64,000 bases of DNA from Myxococcales bacterium (lineage in GTDB: Bacteria; Myxococcota_A; Polyangia; Polyangiales; Ga0077539): assembly GCA_013298625.1 (NCBI GenBank), contig JAAFIF010000020.1, positions 47,367 through 111,366 of the forward strand, read 5' to 3'. The stretch's first letter is position 1. Each line of letters begins with the position of its first letter. This document shows, one piece after another, positions 1 through 8,212 of this stretch. The notes under the pieces were generated by a model, which had not been told where the DNA came from, made no database searches, and saw nothing but the letters and a program-made list of their open reading frames with translations. The position numbers and the translations under genes were made by a program.

Positions 1-2
1 CC

Positions 3-176
3 GCGGTGATCGTCGGGCGCACGATGCACTACCAGAGCGACGGCGCGGTGGTCTCGCTCTCGCTCGATCGCTTCACGCACAGCCAGCGGTCTGGCGCGTC
101 CCTGCCGGTGCTCAGCGCGGACCGGGCGCGGGTGCTGGTTCACGACGGGGCGCGCCTCGCGGAGCTGGCGCCGTGA
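3..176 (+). CDS. C-terminal fragment of an unrecognised protein
   Basis: The reading frame is open from the left edge of the window and stops with TGA at 174-176, giving the last 57 codons of a protein that begins outside the window. The visible part ends in RLAELAP and contains no motif I recognise. The stop overlaps the GTG start of the next gene (GTGA at 173-176), which suggests the two genes are cotranscribed and translationally coupled. Its high GC and codon usage match the neighbours. No function can be assigned. Confidence 0.6.
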   Translation, partial: AVIVGRTMHYQSDGAVVSLSLDRFTHSQRSGASLPVLSADRARVLVHDGARLAELAP

Positions 177-1345
177 GCGCCGCTCGCTCGCTGCTGGCGG
201 CGATCGCGCTTGTCACCATGACAAGCACGGCGTCAGCGCAGGTTCGGCATCGTCGTCCGATGGGCCCAGCGCCCGCGGTCAACTATCACTTCGACAACAA
301 CAGCGCGGGCGGCTGCCGCGACTACAACTGCGGCGGCCGCTGCTACGACGGCCACTCGGGGACGGACTTCGGCATCGCCCGCGGGACCAACGTCTTGGCT
401 GGCGCGGACGGGACCGTGATTGCGACCAACAACGGCTGCGCGAACACCGGGTACGTGGGCAACCCTTGCGGTGGTCGCTGCGGCAACTACGTGCAGCTCC
501 AGCACTCGGACGGCTCTCGAACGATCTATTGCCACATGGAGCTCAACTCGCTCGCGGTCTCGCGCGGGCAGCGCGTGCGCTGCGGGCAGACGCTGGGCCG
601 CTCGGCGAGCTCGGGCAGCTCATCGGGGCCGCACTTGCACTTCGGGTGGCGTCGCTCGGCCAGCGCGGCGTCGCAGGACTCGTACCGCGGTCGTTGCACG
701 AGCGCGCCGGGCGCGTGGGTCGATCAAAACGCGTACCCAGAGAGCCCGGCGGCGACGTGTCAGTGCGTCCCCTCTCCAGAGACCTGTGATGGTCGCGACA
801 ACGACTGCGATGGACGCGTGGACGACGGGCTCTCGCGCAGCTGTTACAGCGGTCCGATGGGCACTTCGGGGCGAGGCGTCTGCCGCGCGGGGACGCAGAC
901 GTGCGCCGCGGGCCGTTGGGGCGCGTGCTCGGGCGAGGTCACGCCGCGCGCCGAGAGCTGCAACCGCATCGACGACGACTGCGACGGAGCCATCGACGAC
1001 ATGGCGTGCGCGATGGATGCCGGTGTTGGCGACGCCGGGCGCGACGCGGCTGTGGACGCGCGCTCGGACAGCGGCGGTGGCGCCGCGCGCGACGCCGGCC
1101 CAGACGCGCGCGACGATGCACACGACGCTGGCGGCGCCGACGAAGACGCAGCCGTCGACGAGGACGCAGAGTTCGACGACGTGAGCCTCGAAGACGACGC
1201 GGACGTGGCGCCAGACCGCGTCGACGTCTCCGCTGGCTGCGGGTGCCGAACGACGCCCGCGCACACGAGCGCGCACCGGTGGTGGCTCGTCCTCGCGGTG
1301 GCGGCCGCGCTCGGCGGACGACGTCGCGTTCGGCAAAATCGCTGA
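173..1345 (+). CDS. Secreted M23 (LytM) metallopeptidase with MopE repeats and a MYXO-CTERM-like tail
   Basis: This 390-aa protein has a Sec signal peptide (about residues 1-22, cleavage near TASA-Q). The LytM/M23 peptidase domain shows zinc-ligand motifs HSGTD (H61, D65) and HLH (H154, H156), with H121 between them. M23 enzymes cleave peptidoglycan peptide bridges. Two MopE-type metal-binding repeats follow (about 203-220 and 261-277, core NDCDG/DDDCDG with DD), then an Asp/Ala-rich linker. The C-terminus has GCGC, a hydrophobic stretch at about 371-383 and an RRR cluster, the layout of a MYXO-CTERM surface-sorting signal. The start is GTG overlapping the upstream stop. It is likely an anchored or released cell-wall hydrolase; its catalytic activity and target are inferred. 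Confidence 0.88.
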   Translation: MSAARSLLAAIALVTMTSTASAQVRHRRPMGPAPAVNYHFDNNSAGGCRDYNCGGRCYDGHSGTDFGIARGTNVLAGADGTVIATNNGCANTGYVGNPCGGRCGNYVQLQHSDGSRTIYCHMELNSLAVSRGQRVRCGQTLGRSASSGSSSGPHLHFGWRRSASAASQDSYRGRCTSAPGAWVDQNAYPESPAATCQCVPSPETCDGRDNDCDGRVDDGLSRSCYSGPMGTSGRGVCRAGTQTCAAGRWGACSGEVTPRAESCNRIDDDCDGAIDDMACAMDAGVGDAGRDAAVDARSDSGGGAARDAGPDARDDAHDAGGADEDAAVDEDAEFDDVSLEDDADVAPDRVDVSAGCGCRTTPAHTSAHRWWLVLAVAAALGGRRRVRQNR

Positions 1346-1417
1346 CGTCCTTATCGTCCTGCGCGAGCGATCGCTTCGTCACGCAACAAAAGAAGAAATT
1401 TCCGCATCGACGTTCGC

Positions 1418-1433
1418 CGCAACAAACGTTGCG
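1418..1433. promoter_or_regulatory. Perfect small hairpin just upstream of the methyltransferase start
   Basis: CGCAAC (1418-1423) and GTTGCG (1428-1433) form a perfect 6-bp stem with an AAAC loop, ending 11 nt before the GTG start at 1445. It could affect ribosome access or be a dyad operator. There is no T-run, so it is not a standard terminator of the upstream gene. Confidence 0.3.
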
Positions 1434-1444
1434 ATGGTGAACAC

Positions 1445-2263
1445 GTGTCAGTCACCCAAGTCTCTTCATCCATCCCCCACATCTATGACGCTATCGCCGA
1501 GCAGTACGACGATCACTGGACGCGGCACGTCCAGACGCAGCACGCGAGGCTGACCGCGGATCTCGAGCTTCGGTCGGGCGAGCGTCTCGTGGACATCGCG
1601 GCGGGCGCTGGGGTCACTGTCGAGATGCTCAGGCACACGCACCCCGCGCCGGGCGTCGCCGTCGATCCGTCGTCGGCGATGCTCGAGAAGGCTCGCCAGC
1701 GCGCCGCGCGCGAAGGCTTCGCGTTGACGGGGTTGTGCACGACGGCGCAGGAGTTCTTGCGGGACTGCGACGAGCAGTCGTTCGACGTGCTCTCGCTGCG
1801 CTTCGGGCTCGCGTACGTGGACTGGGAGCGAGACCTTCCGACGCTGGCCAAGCCCGTGCGCAAGGGCAGCGGGCGCATCGGGCTGCTCACCAACCTCGCG
1901 ACCAGCGCGCCGCAAGCGCTGCGGACGTACCACGCGTTCATGGACGAGCTCGGGATGGAGAAAGCCTGGCCGCCGGTCCCGCGAGACACCGCGCAGATCG
2001 CGTCGCTGCTCGAAGCGGGCGGCGTCGAGGTGGTCTCGCAGTGGAGCGAGCGCGTGCGGATCTGGTTCGACAACGGGATGCTCGCCGCGGATTGGCTTAC
2101 GCAGAGCGGCTACATCGCGAGCAAGGCGCTCGATGAGTTTCCCCCAGAGCTGCTCGCGATGCTGAAGCCCGTGTTCGCCAAGAAGCTCGAGGACGACTAT
2201 GCCGTGGACGGGCGCGTTCCGTTCGACTTCGACATCGGCGGAGTGGTCGGCGTCCGACGCTGA
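1445..2263 (+). CDS. Class I SAM-dependent methyltransferase (UbiE/MenG-like)
   Basis: This 272-aa soluble protein has a Rossmann methyltransferase fold. SAM-binding motif I is LVDIAAGAGVT (about residues 48-58), followed by an acidic residue in VAVDPSSAML that would bind the ribose. The N-terminal sequence IYDAIAEQYDDHW resembles UbiE/COQ5-type enzymes, but the signature needed to call ubiquinone or menaquinone methylation is not clear, so the substrate is unknown. The start is GTG at 1445; there is no strong Shine-Dalgarno sequence. It ends 6 bp from the convergent MFS gene, and a 6-bp dyad (2258-2263/2270-2275) spans both stop codons. Confidence 0.8.
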   Translation: MSVTQVSSSIPHIYDAIAEQYDDHWTRHVQTQHARLTADLELRSGERLVDIAAGAGVTVEMLRHTHPAPGVAVDPSSAMLEKARQRAAREGFALTGLCTTAQEFLRDCDEQSFDVLSLRFGLAYVDWERDLPTLAKPVRKGSGRIGLLTNLATSAPQALRTYHAFMDELGMEKAWPPVPRDTAQIASLLEAGGVEVVSQWSERVRIWFDNGMLAADWLTQSGYIASKALDEFPPELLAMLKPVFAKKLEDDYAVDGRVPFDFDIGGVVGVRR

Positions 2264-2269
2264 AGCCGC

Positions 2270-3457
2270 TCAGCGCGCCGGCGTTCTCTCTGCGCGATCG
2301 ACGAGCGACACGAGCAGCACCGCGAGCCACAAGAGCCCGAGGTGCCCGAACAGCGCGCCCCCGCTGCCGAGGCGAAACACCCGGCTCGCCAGCGGAGGCC
2401 CCAGCACCAGCCCCGCGGCGTAGCACGCGTTGACGAGGCTGTTTCCTCGGCTGTACTCGCGCGGCGGCAGCGCGTGCCCCTGCAGCGCGAGCCCGAGCGG
2501 CCACGCGGCCGTGAGCGTCGCGCCCGCGACGAACACCGCGACGCACATGGCCCAGTACGACGTCAGCTGCGCGAACAACCCGATCGCGACGAGCCCCACC
2601 GCCACCGCCACGCGCAGCACGGGGCGCGGGCCGACGCGGTCGCCGAGGCGGCCTACGACGGGCGAGAAGAGCAGCATTCCACCGGCAAAAACAGCGGGCA
2701 ACTGGATCGTCGCGGCCTGCGACAAGCGCCGCTCTTGCGTGAGATACAACGGCAGAAACAGCAGCAGCGCCGACTGAAAATAACCGTACACGAACACCGC
2801 GACGATCGACGTGGGCAAGCGACGAACCACGGCCCAAAGGGACATCGCCGGCGCGCTCGCAGACGCAGAGACGTCGCCCTCGTCGCGCTCGTCGCGGCGC
2901 TCGATCGGCGAGAGCGCAAGCGCCACGGCTGCGGCGAGCACGCTCACGATCGCCGCGACGTCGAAGAGTCGATCGATCGTGAGCGCGCCGCCGAGCAGCC
3001 GCGCCCCGAGCGGGCCGAGCACGTAGCCCACCGAGAGCGCCACGGCGTAGAGGCTCGTGACAGAGGCCTTCTGATCGGGCCGCGATCGCGCCAAGAGCGT
3101 CGTCTCGGCAGAGACCCACACTCCCACCGAGAACGCTCCGTCGAGCGCGCGCAAGAGCGCCACGGCGCCCTCTCCGTGCACCCGCGGGAGCAGCGCGGTC
3201 ACCAACGCGTACCCGAGCAGCGCCACGGGCATCACCGCGCGGGCGCCGAAGCGGCGAACGACGGAGCCAACCGGGATCGACGCGCACACGATGCCGAGCG
3301 CGTACCAGGCCGCGAGTGCGCCGATCGACTCGGCGCTGTGACCGCGGCCATGGAGGTACAGCGAGAGGATCGCCAGCGTGCTTCCGTACGCTGAGCCGAG
3401 CATCGCGCACACGATGTAGACGAGCCGAAGCTGCCGGTCGCGGAGCAGTGAGAGCAA
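2270..3457 (-). CDS. Major facilitator superfamily transporter
   Basis: This 395-aa integral membrane protein has about 12 hydrophobic segments arranged as two six-helix halves, normal for MFS carriers. After the second helix there is a motif-A-like loop (GSVVRRFGARAV), and an equivalent loop (GRLGDRVGPRPV) lies in the second half. Both are hallmarks of the family. It probably works as a proton-coupled exporter; the substrate cannot be read from the sequence. The start at 3457 gives an N-terminal MLSLLRDRQLR before the first helix. It is divergent from the cytochrome gene and convergent with the methyltransferase. Confidence 0.87.
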   Translation of the reverse strand: MLSLLRDRQLRLVYIVCAMLGSAYGSTLAILSLYLHGRGHSAESIGALAAWYALGIVCASIPVGSVVRRFGARAVMPVALLGYALVTALLPRVHGEGAVALLRALDGAFSVGVWVSAETTLLARSRPDQKASVTSLYAVALSVGYVLGPLGARLLGGALTIDRLFDVAAIVSVLAAAVALALSPIERRDERDEGDVSASASAPAMSLWAVVRRLPTSIVAVFVYGYFQSALLLFLPLYLTQERRLSQAATIQLPAVFAGGMLLFSPVVGRLGDRVGPRPVLRVAVAVGLVAIGLFAQLTSYWAMCVAVFVAGATLTAAWPLGLALQGHALPPREYSRGNSLVNACYAAGLVLGPPLASRVFRLGSGGALFGHLGLLWLAVLLVSLVDRAERTPAR

Positions 3458-3646
3458 TCGAAGCGCCGGGGATACCGCAGTCCCGCGAAGATCGCGAGCC
3501 GCGAGCGACGACGCGGCGCGGCGCTCTGATGATTCGATGCCGTGACACGACTCGGGAAGCTCGGCGCCGCTGGCGCGCGTTCTCGTGTACCTCTGGCCGT
3601 GATCTCCGTGGCAATCTCAGCGCAGCGCGTGAACACGGCTCGTGCC

Positions 3647-4741
3647 ATGGCTATGGCGCTGTCGCTCGCGTGGCTGTCGTCGACGATCGCCTCGGTGCTG
3701 GGCGATCACCGTGGCCCACGTGCGCCACAAGCGCATCGCCGAGCGGACGATCCCATCGTCGCCGCGCCGGACGACCGTGTGCGATCGAGCCAGTGCGTCC
3801 GCTGCCACGAAGAGCAGGTGCGTCAGTGGCGCGCTTCTCTGCACGCCCGCTCGTGGGAGGACCGCATCTTTCTCGCGGCGTATCGAGAAGAGCCCATGGC
3901 CTTCTGTCGCGGCTGTCACGCGCCGCTCGGCGACGCTTCGCGCGAGCCCGACGCGTTGGCGCGCTCCGAAGGCGTCTCTTGCTCCTCGTGCCACGCCGAG
4001 TCCCGCGCGCACCTCGCGTCGCCACGCACGGCGCGGGCCACGCGCGACGAGCACCGCGGCGCCGCGGCGTCCGAGCGGCTCTGCGCGGGATGCCACCAGT
4101 TCGATTTCGTCGTCGATCGCGGCGCGGATCGCCCGCTGTGGCACAGCCCCACGCCCATGCAGGACACCGTCCGCGAGTGGCAGCGGGCGTCGCGCTACGC
4201 GCGCGAGCGCGGCGGTGTCGAGCGCGACTGCGTGCAGTGTCACATGCCGTCGGGGACGCACGCCACGCGGGGCGTCGAGCAGCGCGAGTTCGTGCGCCGC
4301 GCGGTCGCCGTGACGGTGCGCGCGTGTCGCTCGGGCGCGGTGTGGCGCGTGCGCGCGACGATCGGGCCGACGGACGCGGTCGGGCACGCGGTTCCGACTG
4401 GGGATTTGCACAGGCAGCTGCGGTTGGTCGTGTCCGACGGGCGCGGACGAGAGGCGTCGCGGGTGTTCGCGCGGCGCTTCGAGCGACGGCTCGAGATCGA
4501 TGATCGCGGAGGGGCGTTCTTCTCTCGCGTCGAGCGCTTCGACGGAAGGATCGCGCCGCCTGGGCCCGAGTCCGAGGACACCGTCACGCTCGAGCTCGCC
4601 GCGACCGACGCTCGACCCCCGGCGTGGCGGCTCGAGCACTGGCGAACGGACCCCGAGATCGCCCGCGACCAGGGCCTGTCGACACACGAAATCAACACGA
4701 CCCTCGACGAAGGACAGGCGCTGCCATGCGACGCTCGCTGA
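3647..4741 (+). CDS. Secreted pentaheme cytochrome c (cytochrome c554-like)
   Basis: Starting at ATG 3647 gives a signal-like N-terminus (MAMALSLAWLSSTIASV) and a 364-aa protein. Five CxxCH haem-c sites are visible: CVRCH, CRGCH, CSSCH, CAGCH and CVQCH. The first is followed by the QWRASLHARSW pattern of cytochrome c554/octahaem-type families. The C-terminal third has no haem motif and looks like a beta-rich domain. It should be a periplasmic or outer-membrane electron carrier matured by the cytochrome c assembly machinery. The last 16 nt overlap the next gene, implying coupled translation. An in-frame start at 3542 exists but adds an Arg-rich stretch that would bury the signal peptide. No catalytic function is evident. 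Confidence 0.82.
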   Translation: MAMALSLAWLSSTIASVLGDHRGPRAPQAHRRADDPIVAAPDDRVRSSQCVRCHEEQVRQWRASLHARSWEDRIFLAAYREEPMAFCRGCHAPLGDASREPDALARSEGVSCSSCHAESRAHLASPRTARATRDEHRGAAASERLCAGCHQFDFVVDRGADRPLWHSPTPMQDTVREWQRASRYARERGGVERDCVQCHMPSGTHATRGVEQREFVRRAVAVTVRACRSGAVWRVRATIGPTDAVGHAVPTGDLHRQLRLVVSDGRGREASRVFARRFERRLEIDDRGGAFFSRVERFDGRIAPPGPESEDTVTLELAATDARPPAWRLEHWRTDPEIARDQGLSTHEINTTLDEGQALPCDAR

Positions 4742-5901
4742 TCACCGTTGGCACGTTGCTGTGCGCGCTCTCGTGCGAGCGCCCGCGACCCGTCGTGCGC
4801 GCAGAGGACGCCCGTCGCCCGTCGGCCGTCTCGGACGCTCGGGACGGCGTCGAAGAGGTCGCAGCGTCCTTCGATCGAAGCCCCGCGGACGCCGCTGCGC
4901 CGCTCGACGCAGCGGCAGAAGAGAGCGCCGAGGCCCCAGAGCCTCCGACGGTGTCCAACGACGATCCCTACGCTGGGAGCTGCTTTCGCGTGGACATCGA
5001 CGACCCGACGCCGATGCCGACGATCACGGTGCCCGAGGTTCCTCCCGAGCTGCGAAGCGAGGTGTCTCGGCTGCGTCCGCTGGTCGCCCGGTGCATGCGC
5101 TGCTTTCGAGCCGAGCGCGTCGCTCACGTCCGCGAGCCAGACTGCAGCGCGTGGGCCGGCGAGCTGATGCGCAGCGGTCTGGCTGGCATGCACGCGGTCG
5201 GACAGCTCGCGTTCGATGAGCAAAACGGGCGCATGTCTGCGCGCGAGCGAGCGTTGACGCAGGTCGCGATCCGCGTCGGCGGGATGCCAAACATTGTTCG
5301 CGGAGGAGGCAACACCGTCGAATCCGCAGCGGTCATCGCGCCGCTCTTGGCGAGCTACGACGCCCGAGAGGTGCTGCCGTACATGCTCGCCGCGCTCAAT
5401 CGCTTCATGTACTGCCAGCCTCCTCGGCCCGCGAACGCCGACGTGCTCGAGGAGTGGATGGCGAACATCGCGGGCTTCGTCGGCTTCGATCCCGCGCCCG
5501 TCGCGCCGTGGCAAGAAGAGCCCGCGTCCTACGAGCGCCGCAGCGAGCTCGCGTACGACGCGTTCGACCGCTGGTTGCGCTGGCACCGATCGCACCAACA
5601 CGAGTCGCTCGAGCAGTGGCGCGCTCGGGCGCTCGAGCACAACCGCCGCGCGCTGACGAGCCCGCTCGTGGTCGTCCGCGTCGACGCGATCCTCCGGCTG
5701 TCCGGTGAGCGCGCCGCGCCCGAGGATCGCGAGGCCTCGCGGCAAACGCTGCTGCGGCTGCTCGAGAACCGTCGCGTGCCCAACGCCGCGAAGCGCTACC
5801 TCCGCGGCTACGCGGCGCGCCAAGGGTGGCAGATCGACGCAGAGGCCTCGGACGCTGGCGCGACGACGGGCGGCGACGGGGGAGAAAATAGAGGCACATG
5901 A
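4726..5901 (+). CDS. Lipoprotein, first of a tandem paralogous pair
   Basis: The start is ATG 4726, inside the end of the cytochrome gene, giving a 391-aa protein that begins MRRSLITVGTLLCALSCERP with a lipobox ending at Cys17. An Asp/Glu/Ala-rich tether runs to about residue 80. A helical domain follows with PEVPPELRSEVSRL, the CMRCF cysteine pair and GMHAVGQLAFDEQ. The downstream gene encodes the same domain order (VPPELRADVSRYR, AMRCF, AMHALGQFAYDEQ), so the pair arose by tandem duplication. I recognise no known family. Coupling to a multihaem cytochrome suggests a function at the same membrane site, but that is inference. Confidence 0.78.
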   Translation: MRRSLITVGTLLCALSCERPRPVVRAEDARRPSAVSDARDGVEEVAASFDRSPADAAAPLDAAAEESAEAPEPPTVSNDDPYAGSCFRVDIDDPTPMPTITVPEVPPELRSEVSRLRPLVARCMRCFRAERVAHVREPDCSAWAGELMRSGLAGMHAVGQLAFDEQNGRMSARERALTQVAIRVGGMPNIVRGGGNTVESAAVIAPLLASYDAREVLPYMLAALNRFMYCQPPRPANADVLEEWMANIAGFVGFDPAPVAPWQEEPASYERRSELAYDAFDRWLRWHRSHQHESLEQWRARALEHNRRALTSPLVVVRVDAILRLSGERAAPEDREASRQTLLRLLENRRVPNAAKRYLRGYAARQGWQIDAEASDAGATTGGDGGENRGT

Positions 5902-7004
5902 AATCAAAGCGACCCTGGATTCGCGCGCTCTTCTCGCTGTGCGCTCTCTCGGCAGCGTGCCGCGAGCAGCCCCGCGCGCCGATGGTGCAGTCCGAGCGCA
6001 CCGACGCCGCAGTGAGCGCCTCGCTCGACGTCGCCATCGCTGACGGGCGAGCCTCGGACGTGGGTGACGCCCTCGTCGCCGACGCGTCCGAGCCGCTCGT
6101 GATGCCCTTGCCCGACGCTCCGACCAGCGCGCGGCGCGAGGAGGCGAACCCCGTGGGCTGCATCGAAGACCGCGGGAGCGCCGGGCGCGTCGAGCTTCCG
6201 CAGGTGCCTCCCGAGCTTCGCGCAGACGTCTCGCGGTACCGGCTCGTCGTCGCGCACGCGATGCGGTGCTTCGAGGGGTATCGCGTCGAGCACGTGCGCG
6301 CGCCGGACTGTCGCGCAGCGGTGACGACGCTCACGCGCGGTGGCGCCGCGGCGATGCACGCGCTCGGGCAGTTCGCGTACGACGAGCAGCGTCGACAGCT
6401 CACGCAGCAAGAGCGCGCGGCGACGCGGGTCGCGGTGCGCTTCGGGGGTCTGCCTCGTGTCGCTCAGGGCGGAGGATCGATCTTCGACGCGGCTGCGACG
6501 ATCGCGCCGATCATGGCCACCTTCGACGCGCCCGAGGTGGTCCCGTACATCCTCGCGGCGCTCGAGCACTACGCGCGATGTCGGCTCGCCAGTGACTTCG
6601 CCGTGCAAGGCTTCGTGCGCTGGATCGAGCCGCTCGGGAGCGTCACCGGCTGGGACCTCACGCCGCTTCCGCCGTGGCAGCTCGACGCGCTGACCATCGA
6701 TCAGGCCGATCAGTTCGCCGGCGACGCGTACGTCAACTGGGTGCGTTGGTATCGCGCACACAAAAACGAGTCGCTCGCGCAGTGGAGGGCGCAAGGGACC
6801 GAGCGCGCGCGAAGGGCGCTCACAGGACGGGCGATCCCCACGCGCGTCGCGGCGATCATTCGGTTTTTCCGCACGTCCGCGAGCCCCGACGACCGCGAGG
6901 CCGCGAGGCGATCGTTGACGGAGCTGCTCGATCAACGCCGCGTGTCGAACGAAGGTCGACGCTTTCTACGGACCCTCGCGGAGCCTGCGGCGACGACCCG
7001 ATGA
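5898..7004 (+). CDS. Lipoprotein, second of a tandem paralogous pair
   Basis: This 368-aa protein starts at ATG 5898 in an ATGA overlap with the preceding stop. The N-terminus MKSKRPWIRALFSLCALSAAC carries a lipobox ending at Cys21, then an acidic Ala-rich tether to about residue 85. The remaining 280 residues are homologous to the upstream lipoprotein. They keep the AMRCF motif, a conserved Asp-Cys (APDC), a run of helices, and a C-terminal stretch with a DDREAARRSL motif. The conserved Cys pair suggests a disulphide. Function is unknown. The three genes from 3647 to 7004 look like one transcription unit. Confidence 0.78.
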   Translation: MKSKRPWIRALFSLCALSAACREQPRAPMVQSERTDAAVSASLDVAIADGRASDVGDALVADASEPLVMPLPDAPTSARREEANPVGCIEDRGSAGRVELPQVPPELRADVSRYRLVVAHAMRCFEGYRVEHVRAPDCRAAVTTLTRGGAAAMHALGQFAYDEQRRQLTQQERAATRVAVRFGGLPRVAQGGGSIFDAAATIAPIMATFDAPEVVPYILAALEHYARCRLASDFAVQGFVRWIEPLGSVTGWDLTPLPPWQLDALTIDQADQFAGDAYVNWVRWYRAHKNESLAQWRAQGTERARRALTGRAIPTRVAAIIRFFRTSASPDDREAARRSLTELLDQRRVSNEGRRFLRTLAEPAATTR

Positions 7005-7059
7005 GCGCTGACACGCCGGCCGTGGACAGCGTGTAGGTGAATTGGGTACAAGCCTACGC

Positions 7060-8151
7060 ATGTCGAAGTTCGCGCGGTTGGGGTTCGCTGTGGCTGCGGT
7101 GTCGATGGCGATGGGATGCGGAGCGGTCGAGCTCGACGGCGCCGACGAAGCATCGGTCGACGAGGCTCGGACGACGGGCGAGCAGTACTTCTCGGTGCGT
7201 CGCGACACGCGCCGCTGCGCTGCGCCGTTGTGCGGCGGCTACTGGCTCGCGCGCGTCGGGGCCAGCTCGACGTTGTGCAGCGACGGTCGTCGCCTGCCCG
7301 AGTGCTACGTGCCCGAGCTCTCGGTGAGCGGAATCTCTGCAGCGCAGCTCGATCACGTGCGCTCGTCCGCGCACTTCAGCGCGCGGCGGGTGTTCGTTCG
7401 CGGACGCATCGAAGCCACGCGCGTGAACGGCACGCAGGCGTGGGTGGCTCCGTCGACCGCGGCGTCGATGACGACCACCCTGCGCCTCGCGTATCGCCCC
7501 ACGTGCGCGCCCAACCAACGCTGCGCGGGCTCGGTGTCCGAGGCGCTCTCGAATGGCAGGACGACGATCCTCTCGAGCGTTGATTTCGCGCGCGCCTCGG
7601 GCAGCGTCAGCGAGATCGCCGCGGCGACGGCCGCGGCGGCGACGTCGATCGGGGTCATCACGCAGGGGACGCTCAGCGCGACGTCGGGCGGCAACGTCCT
7701 GCGCGTCAGCGATTTTGCAGCGCCGATCGTGGGCGAGTCGGGCGGCCTGTGCGCGGCGGACCTGCAGCGCGCGCTCGGGACGCTGACCGAAGGGCTTACG
7801 TTTCCCAGCGAGTCGGACTACCCGTTCGAGTTCGTCGAGCGCCCGAGCACGGGCAGCGGAGCGATCACGGTCGCTGCGTTTCGCGCGGCGTTCGGCGTCG
7901 CAGCGACGCAAGCGGTCGAAGTGCGCTCGCTCGAGCAGGTGTTCAGCTGGATCGCCACTGAGCGCCCCGACATGACCGACGAAGAGCGCGCGCTGGCCCG
8001 GCGCTACGCCGCGCTGCGCGACGCGCTGACCGCGAATTTGCAGGACGTTCAGGTGTTTCGCTACGGCACGATCCAGGTGCAGGTCTACCTCGTCGGCCGC
8101 ACCCGCTGCGGGGCGATCGCGGGCCTGAAGACCGTGTCGATCGAGACCTGA
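7060..8151 (+). CDS. Secreted lipoprotein with a DUF6748-like domain
   Basis: The preferred start at ATG 7060 gives MSKFARLGFAVAAVSMAMGC, a lipoprotein signal with a Cys at residue 20. An upstream in-frame ATG at 7042 adds six residues. After a short acidic linker comes YFSVRRDTRRCAAPLCGGYW, whose CxxPxCGG(Y) pattern recalls the DUF6748 domain of myxobacterial secreted proteins; this is from memory and not searched. A region rich in small residues follows, then VRSLEQVFSWIATERPDMTD. Total 363 aa. There is no catalytic motif. It stands alone between two other lipoprotein genes. Confidence 0.72.
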   Translation: MSKFARLGFAVAAVSMAMGCGAVELDGADEASVDEARTTGEQYFSVRRDTRRCAAPLCGGYWLARVGASSTLCSDGRRLPECYVPELSVSGISAAQLDHVRSSAHFSARRVFVRGRIEATRVNGTQAWVAPSTAASMTTTLRLAYRPTCAPNQRCAGSVSEALSNGRTTILSSVDFARASGSVSEIAAATAAAATSIGVITQGTLSATSGGNVLRVSDFAAPIVGESGGLCAADLQRALGTLTEGLTFPSESDYPFEFVERPSTGSGAITVAAFRAAFGVAATQAVEVRSLEQVFSWIATERPDMTDEERALARRYAALRDALTANLQDVQVFRYGTIQVQVYLVGRTRCGAIAGLKTVSIET

Positions 8152-8212
8152 GCGCCGCGCTGGGCGATTCGTTGAGAACACGACGCTCGCGCGCCCAATC
8201 GCTCAGCAACGG

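Noticed and set aside
620..1336. Long open frames on the opposite strand and in other frames over the M23 gene
   Set aside because: They have Arg/Ala/Val-rich composition, no motifs, and lie wholly over a gene with clear catalytic and signal features; a GC-rich genome produces many such shadows.
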